The notes under the pieces are model-generated. The model was not told the DNA's origin. It worked only from the letters and a program-made list of their open reading frames with translations, and ran no database searches. Shown here piece by piece: positions 1 to 10,232 of a stretch of 64,000 nucleotides of DNA; the stretch's first letter is position 1; each line of letters starts with the position of its first letter. The translations under genes were made by a program, and so were the position numbers. Source of the stretch: Patiria miniata (Eukaryota; Echinodermata; Asteroidea; Valvatida; Asterinidae); contig NW_024037063.1 of NCBI RefSeq assembly GCF_015706575.1, positions 15,128,927 to 15,192,926 on the forward strand. Reading direction: 5' to 3'.

Positions 1-623
1 TGTGGAAAAGGAAAACATTTGTTTAAAAGCTTCGTCAGTATAGCCAAAACAAAATGAAACTGGCCATGCAAAGGCCGCTTAATGTTAATTTATAATCCAT
101 GTGAGGTAGGCAATGTCTAGTAATCATGTCTTACGATTGACAAGGAAAGCAACCCATCGAGCGAGCAAAGTCACTTTACAAAATATAGACACAAACAAAG
201 CGGTGTAACGTCTACGAGAAGAAAGATGATTCAACTTTCTTTCTTTTTTCAAAATAAACCACACAGCAAAGATGACAAAGTGCATTAGGAAAACAACTCT
301 TAAATTTGAAAAGAAAGCAAGGGACTGGATCGGAGTTTGAAATCTGTGATCTCCACTCCAGTAACAACTTCTTTGTTCAACTTTGAAAGTTAATTATCAT
401 GCACGCAATTAGTTTCCGTTTGTGGTTTATTTGTATTTTGTAATCAATGTTGAATCATCCCTCAGTGATTTTCCGTTTGCTCTTCCCAGGGTTTGCAGCC
501 ATGCTTTTATGTTACTAACATCGTGATTTGGGGCGTGATCCTGGCTTTATGACATATACGGTTTTCTGACTTGAACTAAGACTTTGTTTAGAGTTGATGC
601 TGTTGTAAAAAGACTATACTTAC
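1..623 (-). other. Probable intron of the minus-strand membrane-protein gene
   Basis: This stretch lies downstream, in the minus-strand sense, of the splice donor at 623-622. I found no convincing second coding exon in it, so it is most simply the first coding intron, with the rest of the gene beyond the left edge. It is AT-rich and has no open frame of note. Confidence 0.4.
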
Positions 624-827
624 GAAGACGCAACATAACAGTGGCAAAAGAGACAACACGAGCCATCGGCAGGCAAACACCATTCGATCAGACACGTTGC
701 TCAAGTCAGGCACATCAATGGGAACGTAGTTCATACCAACGTAAACCGTAACCAGGCTGAACCCAACACCAAGGCTTCCGAAAAAACGCACAAACCTCTG
801 ACCTTGTTGCTTGGTAACGGTCGCCAT
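624..827 (-). CDS. First coding exon of a TMEM79/MAPEG-like multi-pass membrane protein (partial)
   Basis: The minus strand opens with ATG in a strong Kozak context (GCCATGG) and reads 68 codons to a consensus donor (TTC|GTAAGT) in phase 0. The peptide has a basic start (MATVTKQQGQRFVRFF), one hydrophobic segment at about residues 17-30, a short polar loop (NYVPIDVPDLSNVSDRM) and a second hydrophobic segment (FACRWLVLSLLPLLCCVF). A loop of the type Y-P-D-P followed by R-x-x-x-A-R/C-W recalls the MAPEG-like membrane domain of TMEM79 (mattrin) and its relatives. That is a resemblance from memory, not a search result. The protein continues off the left edge. The gene is unrelated to the FREP array and runs the other way, so it probably marks the cluster's left boundary. 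Alternative: another small multi-pass membrane protein. Confidence 0.5.
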
Positions 828-1330
828 GGCTACAGTTAAATCCTGTAAAATAATGGCAGAACGTTGTATGTGTGTGACGTCATCTGAATATTACACCCTT
901 TTCTGTGAGATAAGCAATATCAGTTCATCCCAAGGGGAATAGCAATACCTATAAGGCACGGCAGGCTGACCTTGCCCAATTCAATCGCATATGCTCAAAT
1001 TTAAGGGGGGGGGGGTAGCTTCAAAACACTCATGCCAACACCCAATTTCGTTGGCTTTTTTTAATAGGTTATCGGTCAGTCTTCGATAACAATATTCTGT
1101 GCTCGACAGAAATGCTTTTCAAATTGGCCTCTAGACTTTAATAACCTCACACATCCGTGAGTCAGGACAGTGTAAAACATAGTCGTAACATCATGCACCG
1201 AAAGTGGTTTCTTTGAGTACTTATTTAAATAATTTTCTGATCATGCTAAATTCAAACTCATAATCAAAATCGCAGCTGCTTCTGAAGGGCTTACAGTTCA
1301 CAAAGAGACACAACTTACCTCAGCTGATTT
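828..1330 (-). other. Probable 5' UTR splice: acceptor near 847, donor near 1319
   Basis: On the minus strand TTTTACAG followed by GATTTAACTGTAGCC sits just before the ATG and is a good splice acceptor (intron ends at about 847). A consensus donor (GCTGAG|GTAAGTTG) is at about 1320-1313. Together they suggest a non-coding first exon upstream of 1320 and an intron of about 470 bases before the coding exon. The promoter would lie beyond about 1400. No transcript evidence is available. Confidence 0.35.
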
Positions 1331-2765
1331 CTACGGGTAGCAGGAATACAATTATTGTGTGCATCCACAGCAGACCTGACTTTGCAAATTCAAAAGCCTC
1401 TGGAATGAGTGTACAAAGTTGATCAGTGTACCTGGGGACAAAGTCCTTCATGACAGTGATAACCTAGATTGCATTTCAGTCAGTCTGCGCACTTGACATT
1501 TCAAAAGTGTATCGCCAATCTTGCGATTCAATGTTTGCAGATTGATTTGGTTTGTTTATCGTTGATAATTTGAACAAATCTTTGGAGCCGGGAATTGTTG
1601 CACTTTTTTTCACCAACAAACATAAGCCAATATTTTGACATTTGAATAGGGCAGCTTGGTATTGATCAAAAACAAGTCAAAGAAGATGAGTTTAATCGGG
1701 TGTCATGGCGCCAGGTTATTCCTTTTATATCCATATTAAAATAACCGATACGAACCACATCTTCGTCTGCACGGGCAAAATGCTCTGAGAAAAGCTCTGC
1801 AAAATGGACATAAGAAAATGTGTAGCTTTAAAATATTCCATTTCCGATCATAATTCACAAGTTTAAAAAAGACAAATTCAGTCCTACGTAACGACCTTTG
1901 ATATATTTTACCGCATAGTAGGATATTTAAACAATCAGACATCTAAACTACAGAGGGCAGCACACATGACTTGCGCACAATAGATTCCCATCAAGAAGTG
2001 GCCAATGCTCATACGTCGCCGACCAATTTGAGTGTTTAAGGTGTCAATCACTCCGTGCTGGAAGGAAGCAATTAATTTTTTAGGTCAACTGGCCGCCGCA
2101 ATATCAACACGTGGATGAATGCTGGACACCGTCTAACTAATGGTGGCGCTGTTTAGAGCGGACGCCTTGTACACTATCGGACAATTCGATCGTTGCGGCA
2201 ACTCTGCCGATGCATACACACAATGTTGCCACCAGGACGACGATTTTGCCACCCGAAACGCTTTTCACTTTTTTTTTTTAAAGGAAACGTGGATAAGCAA
2301 AGCATTGTGGGAAAGTCACTTGCTATTTCTCATGGGAGTTCAAAGAAGTAGAGGGTCACGCGGCGGGCTTCCGGATCCTCAAGCATGGAGGGGGGCATTT
2401 TAATTGGGTTGCCCTTTGCACCTGCTATAATTCTTGGTAGTATGATTTCTAACCATAACCACCCCAATAAACACTTATGTTGGAATAATATCTTGGTATT
2501 CGGCAAGTAAATTGAGGGAAAAATTACTTGGAAATGGGTAAAAATGCCTTCTGTTTATGACCTTTCACATCCTGCATTGTCGTTCGTGGGTCTCCTTGCT
2601 CTGTGCACCTTTGTTTCCATGTCGTCTACTTGAGTGAGAGAGGGAATGCATAATGTTGCAAAGATTTAACCACCAACAGCTTATGGTTTCTTGATTAAAT
2701 AATTATTATCAAAAGTCATTTTACTTTCACACAACTTGAAAACCTTAACAGACATCCTGGTCTTG
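1331..2765. other. Gene-free flank with a fragment of the array's distal module
   Basis: I see no coding region. Bases about 1946-2008 (an AGAGGGCAG core, then CCCATCAAGA and GGCCAATGC) match the distal module found upstream of FREP-2, FREP-6 and FREP-7 near 15415, 38525 and 42711. The repeated cluster therefore once reached at least this far left. Bases about 2690-2765 match 25745-25816, so copies 1 and 2 of the next transposon share flanking DNA. Confidence 0.5.
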
Positions 2766-3402
2766 TACAGGGCGAGTCAAAAAAAGCGGAACCCAAACCC
2801 CAAAAACTATTTTTCATTTTTTATTTTTTAAATATGTAGCACCAAACATTAAAATGACTGGAAAGCCTATTATTTCTGTAAGCTACTTTTAGATGAAAAT
2901 ATTATTGACATTGCTCAATCCATTCAAAGAATATCACCATTTAAACACAATGACCCTAAAACCTCTTTTGTCCAAAAATGCGATTTCAAGAATCGTCGTC
3001 ACAATGGTCTTCAAACATCAGCAGCGATAAAACATCAGTTTAAAAGTTAAAAAATTTCAACAAAGTCCTTTTGAAGGCCCGTCTTTAAAAAAAAAAAAGG
3101 TGGATTTTATAAATCATATTGTTTGCCTGAGCAGGGTTGTTAACAGTTGTTGACGGATATTCTGTGTCATTTTCTTTGTTGTTCCAAACAGTCAGAATAC
3201 ATTGCTCTCTTTTTTGGGGTCGAAACAGGTTTTAGGGTCATTGCGTTTAAATGGTGATATTATTTGAACGGATTGAGCAATTTCAGTATTTTTTTGGCAT
3301 TTAAAAGTAGTTTATGAAATTGGCTTTCCAGTCATTATTTTGGTGCTACATACTTTTTTTAAAAATATTTAATGTATTTTGTGGGGTTTGGGTTCCACTT
3401 TA
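2766..3402. mobile_element. Tc1/mariner-type foldback MITE, copy 1 (right end lost)
   Basis: Starts TACAGGGCGAGTCAAAAAAA and has two long arms that are inverted copies of each other. CTCAATCC, ATATCACC and AATGACCC occur near 2915-2955 and their complements near 3235-3285. The interior codes for nothing. The right terminal repeat is cut off at about 3402, where FREP leader sequence begins. TA at the ends of the complete copy (53357-54031) points to Tc1/mariner-type insertion. Confidence 0.7.
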
Positions 3403-3417
3403 TGCCGCTCCAAAGCA

Positions 3418-3705
3418 ATGTGGCTTGTTTATTTTGGTCGTATAGCAATCGTTATTGTAGTTCAATCGGACACAACACGACAAATCCCTAGATTTTGTTC
3501 CCCGCGATTTTAAATATCTGCTACGCATTGCAAGAAAACTGAGTCGGCGTTAAACTCTCGATCATAACGAGGACGTCCACTAATGGAAACAATGGCGACA
3601 CAGATCTTTACTTTTCAGGAACTGTTTCACATAATATCCATTATGTGCCACAAAACTGACTGGCCTGTCTCTGAATTTGAAACTTCCTTGGATTCAAATT
3701 GGTTT
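3418..3705 (+). pseudogene. FREP relic: 5' leader plus signal-peptide coding only
   Basis: Bases 3418-3591 align with the leader of FREP-8 (shared landmarks GTTCAATC.GACACAAC and GTTCCCCGCGATTT). ATG at 3592 opens MATQIFTFQELFHIISIMC, clearly a FREP signal peptide, and continues to VSEFETS (FREP: VSGFETS). It then breaks near 3690 into unrelated module sequence with a stop at about 3746. The PAN and FBG domains are absent. This is the 5' end of a lost array member and probably makes no functional protein. Confidence 0.8.
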
Positions 3706-3929
3706 CCGCAAGTCTCGAACGAATCGTTCCCTAATCTTGTGAAGTAACATACATATTCGAAGCATGTGTTGCACCCAACCAATAACGGAATCAGGTCGTC
3801 AGAAATTGAGCACTATCCAAATATTTCCCTTATAATCTGCCTTAACCACAGAGTCAAGACAGACATACCTACAACATATTTTAAACGCAACTCCCAACGT
3901 CTGTGACTCTATTTAATATCAGGCTATCA

Positions 3930-4545
3930 ATAAAGGTTTGGTAATCGTTCATCCTTGAGCGTAATAAGCTTGTGCTCTTAGAGTGAGGCATCTTTGGTAA
4001 TCGTTCCCGTCGAAGCAATTAGCTAGTGGTCTTAAGGGGTAGGCATAGTAACCAGAATATTGTTCCCACGAGAGCAATATTCCCCCTCTTAATTTCAGTA
4101 GAATCGCTGGAACTTAAACAGTATCGTTAGAGCTATAGTTGCCAGCGATTTGACTACTTATTTGAAGACTGCTGGCAACTTACTTTTTTTATGACGACAA
4201 TTAAATAACAGAACGAAGACTGTACTTCAGTGCTTCACAGAGTAAATATATCCATAATATCAGACTGATGGGGTAATGGCTTATAATAAAACTCCCGCCA
4301 GCAAAGGCTTTACGCGGGTTTGTGACTGGCGGGAAGGCCAGTAATCGTTCATCCTTGCGCGTAATGAGCTTGTGCTCTAAGAGTTACCCAAAATTGGTAA
4401 TCGTTTCTCCTCGAAGCACTTTGCTAGTGGCCTTTAGGGGTAGGCATAGTAACCTAATTGTTCCCACGAGAGCAATATTCCCCCTCTCTATTTCATTAGA
4501 ATCGCTGTAACGAAAATCAATATTTAGAGAGTTATTATTTCCAAC
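3930..4545. repeat. Direct duplication of the distal upstream module, with a truncated promoter between copies
   Basis: About 3938-4120 and about 4338-4515 are near copies (GGTAATCGTTCATCCTTG, then AAGCTTGTGCTCT / GAGCTTGTGCTCT, then GGGGTAGGCATAGTAACC). Equivalent sequence lies about 0.5-1 kb upstream of most FREP genes. Between the copies, 4292-4336 keeps the promoter words CGCCAGCAAAGGCT and TGTGACTGGCGGGAA but jumps straight into the second module copy. A whole gene unit appears to have been deleted here. Confidence 0.65.
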
Positions 4546-4604
4546 AGTATGACTCTCCTGGGGATAGCATAGTGAGTTCCCTTCTCAATAATTGATCGTG
4601 ACAG

Positions 4605-4809
4605 CAGTGGCGTAGCCACCGGGGGCGTGGGGGGGGGGGGGGACCGCCCCCATGAAACCTTGTCGCCCCCAGTCGCCCCCCCCCCCAACTGAGATTTTGA
4701 GTTTCTAAAAATAATTATCATTGATCGACATGACGCCCCCCCCCCATGAAATGTTCCACCCCCCCAGCGGCCCCCCCCCCCCCCTGCAAAATTCCTGGGT
4801 ACGCCACTG
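4605..4809. mobile_element. hAT-type MITE with 8-bp target duplication
   Basis: The element begins CAGTGGCGTAGCC and ends GGGTACGCCACTG, a 13-bp imperfect terminal inverted repeat. It is flanked by identical 8-bp repeats CGTGACAG (4597-4604 and 4810-4817). The TIR start and 8-bp duplication are typical of hAT transposons. The inside is mostly G and C homopolymer runs and codes for nothing. A truncated relative in opposite orientation lies at about 58770-58921. Confidence 0.85.
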
Positions 4810-4817
4810 CGTGACAG

Positions 4818-7055
4818 TGACGCGGTAGGTTTGAATTGTGCACAGTATGTCGAAGGAGCCTGGTGGTTTTGCACATGGAAATCGCGTTTTTATTCCCTAA
4901 AAAAATATACAGCATACAAATACGTGAAGCTGCACCATTAATATCAATTTCCAAATATTTGTTTTGAATTGGCGCTTGTAAATCATGAATTATTGCACAA
5001 TCAGTGGGAGCGTACTGCTCGACGCCAGGGGACGAGGTTGGATGGAAATAGAAGTTGGGAGTGACTGGGCTCATCGTGATGTTTGGTGGCGCTTTAACAT
5101 GCAGCACCGTGGAGAGAGACGTACGACAAATATTATGGTAAAATACAGAACATGTGGTTGACAGAAGACATGCTGAAATGTGGCATCGCTTACTGAAACC
5201 TGCTGACCTCGAGGCTGTGTCTGAAAAAAGAAAACAAAGGAATAAATGAAGCCTGACTTATTTGAAATGAAGTTGATCATTTTTTTTTTTTTTTAATTAC
5301 TTACTTTTTACAAAATTATTTCAGAAATTAGTACATGTATATCAGAGTTCTGGTGGTTGAGCGTAACTTTCTCCAGAAAATAAGGATTATAAACGTAAAA
5401 CAAAGAACAATTCGAATGAGCTGCGAAGCATTCTGAAACGGAGACGACAACATGTAATCTTCATGACAGTGTAGAATATAACTGGAAACCAGTCTGTGTC
5501 GCTTATATTGTTTCAGTCGACACGGGTTACCATAGCTACGCCTACGTTTATTATGAGCACTTGCACGTCGATAACTGTCGATAACGTACACAAAAAGATA
5601 CACATATGCTGCCTCACACCAAAAAAAACTCCGACTTCCGTAGAACGAGGACATTGTTGCTTTCTGAATAGAACAGTGGGCCTCTACCAGTGTCACTTAC
5701 TCGCCCACGTTGCAATTTCAGTACAGTCTTTATGTCAGTAAAGTATATTCACATGTTTATAGAGAAATTCGTGTTGCTAGGCTACATGTAGTCATGTTTG
5801 TTTCGCGCGTCATGTTCATTCCCTCAAGCTAGACTTGCAGCAGTCCATTATCGTTTCAAAGTGTGGAATATTAATCATAAATCATTATGCTAAAAAGTCA
5901 GAAAGATTAAAGTATCGATACATACGCTGTATACACTGAAGCCACAGCGATACATCACTATTTTATATTACATGAATAAAGTCAAAGTACCTCAAGAGAC
6001 TCTTTAAAAGGCGTAACTTAACAGCAGTGTGACAATGTACGGAAGTCTAGAGATGCCAGTTGATTTTTTAATGAGATGTTTTTTACTGTGTTTCACACTG
6101 TGCTGCATATTGATTTTTACCATTGCATGCACATAAATATAAACCTTTTAAAAAAGCTGAATATCATTTGGGACTGTCCTGTATATCTGCTTCATGCAAA
6201 AAAAAGTTCACTTGTGTGCAACATATTATTGATACAAAACGTAAAAAATATATATATATATTTATCTGCAGGCACTGGTAAAACTCATTGAGCAGATAAA
6301 AAATACCATTAAAACATGTACATGACCTGTCTAGGTTTCCGTACCTTGCTTGCTGCTTGGTAATGCCTTTTACAGAGTTTCTGGTGGTACTTTGACTATA
6401 GTTAAGGTAATATACAAACTTATATGTGTATTCTTGATGTCTGCCTGTAGGCCCATCTGGCGGCCTTGTTCGTGTTTTGGGATCTGAATAATATTCCGCA
6501 GTATAACTCAACTAGCAACACTCAACTCTCCCTCCATCTCCCCCTCTCTCCCCCTCTCTATCTATAAAAATTTACTGACAACTAAGATCATTGCAACGAG
6601 GTCGAGTAAAAAAACTCATGAATGCTCTCGTACCACGGCAGTCGTAGTGGTTTTTGTCTGAGGCCACGGACGAATCTCTTATTTAGGAGCTATTGTTTAG
6701 AGGTATAGGGGCAATTACTGACAACAGAACTAGCCGAAGTAATATGGTTACCTGTTTCTCATACGACCAAAACAATAAAAAATTATATAGGCTGGTTTGG
6801 GCTCATGTGTACTCTTCACTCCCAACGAACTGTGACACTCCCAACCAACGTAATAATTTTCATCATGCATGTATTAAATAAAGACAAAGCCATATATCAC
6901 ATAGAGTTATTAAATTGTATTTACCTGAATGCGAAGACCGCAAGCCGCGTTTAATAATTTGGGAAATTTAAAGTCTTTGCCACGTTTTTTTGTTTCAAGA
7001 ACGCAATCACAAATTCCTCTTTGCGTACAGGGTGTGCCACTGGCGGGAAAACAGA
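4818..7055. other. Gene-free interval left of FREP-1
   Basis: No supportable coding region on either strand. It holds a T-run (5280-5294), a short TA repeat (about 6247-6261) and a C/T-rich low-complexity stretch (6522-6560). Open frames here are short, mutually overlapping on both strands, and lack recognisable motifs. Confidence 0.5.
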
Positions 7056-7180
7056 CCAATCACAAGGAATGACGCATTTACTTCGATAGCCAATCAGTGA
7101 GTTACAAGTCTTCCACCTCTATATACCCATTCCTTTCCATGCAATACCAAATTCCATCACCGCCGGGCCTCTATATCATT
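7056..7180 (+). promoter_or_regulatory. FREP-1 proximal promoter
   Basis: In order: ACTGGCGGGAAA, CCAAT at 7056, TGACGCA (CRE-like) at 7070, CCAATCAG at 7090, CCCATTCCTTTC at about 7127, and TATA-like CTCTATATC at about 7170. The same order and spacing recur upstream of most genes in the array. The ATG follows about 220 bases later, giving an unspliced 5' UTR of about 190 bases if transcription starts near the TATA-like site. Confidence 0.6.
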
Positions 7181-7392
7181 TAGTGTGGTGTATTGAGGTT
7201 TTTCATTATATCGCCAGCGTTGGAGCAAGACAAACAGTTTGCTTCACTGTGCAAGGAGTTTTTCTGGAATTTTGTCTAAAATCAATCGTTACGATATTAT
7301 TTTGATAATCGCCAAGATACGACTTGGCGATCGAAACTATCTGGCACCATTTGATGAACAAACCTAGACCAACGTTAATTCTTTCGTTTCAA

Positions 7393-8439
7393 ATGGAGAA
7401 GTTGCCGAAGCAGATCTTTGATACTAAATTGATTATCATTTTATTCCTCGTGTTCCACGGAGCTGCTGTGTCTCTCTGTGGAATTGAAATTTCATCTTAT
7501 ACACGGAAACGAATGTTTCATGCTGCTGAAAATCGCGCCCTACGAGATTTTGCATATACAATCCAAACTGTGCGATCTCGTGTCATCTGCGGACGGGAAT
7601 GCAGCATGGATGAACGTTGCAAGTCGTTTAACTTTAACGACTGCAATAAAATGTGCGAGTTGAACCTTGCCACAAGACGAGAGCATCCCGAAGACTTCAA
7701 TGCAACTCAAGGGAGTGTGTACTTTGATGCAGATGAGAACACACCTCTCTACTCACTGACTGATATCCCCATGAATCACCACAAAAGTTGCAAGATGCTC
7801 TTAGATGCCGGTTATTGTTCAAGCGGTATCTACACAATCTACCCAGAGGGAGTCGATAATGGTAGTCTATTTGTCTACTGTGACATGGAAACTGACGGCG
7901 GGGGATGGATCGTGTTTCAGAGGCGACAAGATGGCAGCGTGGACTTCTACCGTAACTGGGCTGAGTACCAATCTGGCTTTGGCGATCTGCCCGGTGAGTT
8001 CTGGTTAGGAAATGACAACTTGGTGACTCTTACGTCTGATGATTCACATGGAACATGGGAGCTACGAGTTGATTTAGAGGACTGGGAGGGCAACACGGCA
8101 TGGGTAAAGTACTCGGATTTCCAAATATCCCCGGGTGAGTACAATCTGACTATTGGCCGATTCGATTTCAGCAGCACTGCTGGTGACTCTCTTGGGTGGC
8201 ACATGGGACGTCCCTTCTCAACAAAGGATCGTGACAATGATGAGACATGGTTCAATTGTGCCCAATCCAACTCAGGAGCCTGGTGGTTTAGGGATTGTTT
8301 TTCCTCTCACTTGAATGGTAAATATTACCCAGATAATAATGAAGGTGAAAACAAAGGCGTGCAATGGCGTTCATGGAAGGGTTCTTATTCTATGAAAGCA
8401 TGTAGCATGAAAATGCGCGAAATTGCACCACCAATATAA
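7393..8439 (+). CDS. FREP-1: secreted PAN-fibrinogen domain lectin-like protein
   Basis: Single exon, 348 residues. I chose ATG 7393 because it begins a good signal peptide (LIIILFLVFHGAAVS, residues 13-27) and the frame further upstream has no ATG. Residues about 44-112 form a PAN/apple-like module (Cys 65, 70, 76, 84, 88) ending in an N-glycosylation site (FNATQG). Residues about 132-348 are a full-length fibrinogen C-terminal domain: Cys 133/163 and 289/302, GIYTIYPEG, GGGWIVFQRRQDGS, calcium-site motif KDRDND (278-283) and CFSSHLNGKYY. FBG domains of ficolins and tachylectins bind sugars or acetyl groups, and a secreted recognition role is inferred from them. The C-terminus (REIAPPI) and 3' flank match FREP-3. 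AATAAA lies at 8511. The loop after AGDSL is the shortest in the array (GWHMG). Confidence 0.9.
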   Translation: MEKLPKQIFDTKLIIILFLVFHGAAVSLCGIEISSYTRKRMFHAAENRALRDFAYTIQTVRSRVICGRECSMDERCKSFNFNDCNKMCELNLATRREHPEDFNATQGSVYFDADENTPLYSLTDIPMNHHKSCKMLLDAGYCSSGIYTIYPEGVDNGSLFVYCDMETDGGGWIVFQRRQDGSVDFYRNWAEYQSGFGDLPGEFWLGNDNLVTLTSDDSHGTWELRVDLEDWEGNTAWVKYSDFQISPGEYNLTIGRFDFSSTAGDSLGWHMGRPFSTKDRDNDETWFNCAQSNSGAWWFRDCFSSHLNGKYYPDNNEGENKGVQWRSWKGSYSMKACSMKMREIAPPI

Positions 8440-8607
8440 ATTTCATAGTAATTGTTTTAATGTAAATCAATGATGATTGTACAGTCACCATCATCTTTCA
8501 CCATTTCTGTAATAAATTGGCATGACTTGATTGGTTGATAATCTGTTCAAAAACAGTTTTATTAATGAGAGTGCACGTGCACATGCAGTGCCATACATCT
8601 CTCTTCG

Positions 8608-8751
8608 GATTGTTCCGCCTCTCACTTGAATGGTCGATATTACCCAGATGAGAATGCAGGTAGTAACAAGGGCGTGCTATGGTGTTCATGGAAATCCTGT
8701 CGTTATTCTCTGAAAGCATGTAACATGAAAATCCGTGAAATTCGACCATGA
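8608..8751 (+). pseudogene. FREP C-terminal relic downstream of FREP-1
   Basis: An open frame of 47 codons reads DCSASHLNGRYYPDENAGS, then NKGVLWCSWKSCRYSLK, then ACNMKIREIRP and a stop. It matches the last quarter of the FBG domain from the pocket cysteine onward. There is no promoter, start or N-terminal part, so it is a gene remnant. The copy at 21282-21425 shows that it was duplicated together with the 3' flank of FREP-1/FREP-3. Confidence 0.85.
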
Positions 8752-9826
8752 ATATAATTGTCGTGATACATTTGTTAAATTGACCCATGTAAATTATGGA
8801 TGATTGTAAAGTTATGATAATCTATGACCATTTCGCTCCTTTTTGGCATCACTTAATTGGTTTGCATACGAGCTGTTTATCTGTTAAAAAATTGTTAATA
8901 ATTAAATGAAAGTGCACGTGTACAGTCCTGAACATATGCATAACGGAAGGAAATTACATTTTCTCACTTTGAAAACGCATCCAAATACCTGTGATCTGTC
9001 TGTGAACATCGCTTTTGGCTTAGCTGCAATTAGGCCAATCGATATGTTTACTTTTGTTTTCTTTTGTTTACTTTTCCTACACCATAGCAACCATCAGCTG
9101 ATAAAAGAGAGTTTAGGACTCAACTGTGCCTTTGTGGAGAATATTTTATCTTGCAGTGATAAAATGAATTATATCTGCTGGACTATGACGGATCATGGTG
9201 GACAATGTTCTCGCATAATTGTAAATATTTAAAAACAAAAAAAATAGGTTTTTCGAATTTTAATATTCCTTAAATTCTTTTTGCACAATTGTAGTCCCAC
9301 AAAATGATAACGACGGTTTAGAAAATGCAGTTGAGTGTTATTCCTACGGCAAAAAGAAAATAAGCGTTATTTTAACACTCTTTTTACGACCGATTTTTTT
9401 CTCTTATTATTTTGAGAAAAAAAAGAAAGGAAAACGTAAAAAAATACATTTAATGGTCCAGTTACTCTGATTTCATTATTAATTTATTATTCATAATTAC
9501 ATTGCTAAGACGGAATGTGGCACAAATGACGTCAGCTTAGAATTAGTAGTAGAGTGTTATTACTCTTGCAAAAAGGTTTTACAATTTCAACTTTTTTTAT
9601 TCCTGTTACTTTCACAAGAAAAGGTATTTTAAACTTTCACAAACCTTTGCTGCAAGAGAATATAAGTTCCACTTATTGTTAAAATTTTACTGCTAAAATG
9701 GCAAATATTTGGGTTGCTGGTTATCCTCCTGAGAAAAAAGTTTAAATGCTCTTCGATCGATCAAACTAATTTTGTTTGTTTGTCGGGGTAATTTGTTTGC
9801 AATAAACGAAATACATTTGTAATAAT
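8752..9826. repeat. 3' flanking module shared with FREP-3
   Basis: From the FREP-1 stop to about 9826 the sequence matches 21113-22434 nearly base for base, apart from a roughly 60-base block at about 9297-9357 missing from the other copy. Part of it is also present, rearranged, after FREP-10 (59300-59945). The match ends abruptly at AATACATTTGTAATAAT, where the inverted-repeat complex starts. It contains AT-rich stretches and one perfect CRE (TGACGTCA, about 9528). No coding content is supported. Confidence 0.75.
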
Positions 9827-10220
9827 CGTCATCATCGTCATAAGCCTTTTAGAGAATATGGCCGACACAATAGAAGGGCGCTGTAACAAACTGAATGTGG
9901 TGGGCGAGATGCACTTTTAGGACGCATGGCTCAGTGCGCACGCCTCTCTGGCTACTTTGCCGGGCAATTTACTTGAGTATTTTAGTGACAAGTACGACAT
10001 TGCCAATATTCTAATCGCTTATTGTGATGGCCGTAAACAGCATACAGCGATTAATGAAACAAAAGTCTTCTCGACTCATGCAAACGCAATTGACATTGAG
10101 GAAGGAGACGAGGCAGGCAATAAGACTATTTTTGTGTGACCATGGCAGTAGCTCAATTTGTGTTTATCACAGATGAAAAGATGAATACATGGCGAGTTAA
10201 AAAGAAAGTGACCGTATGAT
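9827..10220 (+). repeat. Left arm of a foldback complex, with a short conserved open frame
   Basis: This about 390-base arm reappears inverted at 11209-11638 and again, more diverged, at 11791-12238. Bases about 9957-10139 keep an open frame (PGNLLEYFSDKYDIANILIA, then YCDG, then AIDIEEGDEAGNK) that is also open in the first inverted copy but broken in the second. I do not recognise this peptide. It may be a captured exon or part of a transposon. The ends carry GTCATCATCGTCAT and its complement. Confidence 0.6.
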
Positions 10221-10232
10221 AAAAAAAAAAGA

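Noticed and set aside
4718..5107. Minus-strand frame of 129 codons ending in glycine runs
   Set aside because: The glycine-rich end is the hAT MITE's homopolymer tract and the rest has no recognised domain or splice signals that I could support.
6522..6560. C/T-rich tract as a possible splice or regulatory signal
   Set aside because: It is simple low-complexity sequence with no associated exon.
7324..7392. Longer FREP-1 product from a TTG at 7324
   Set aside because: It is a non-ATG codon and would bury the signal peptide; ATG 7393 fits the family.
8906..9232. Frame of 108 codons in the FREP-1 3' flank with a partial match at 21666-21896
   Set aside because: The similarity is explained by recent duplication of the flank; the FREP-3 copy is truncated and the third copy after FREP-10 does not keep the frame.
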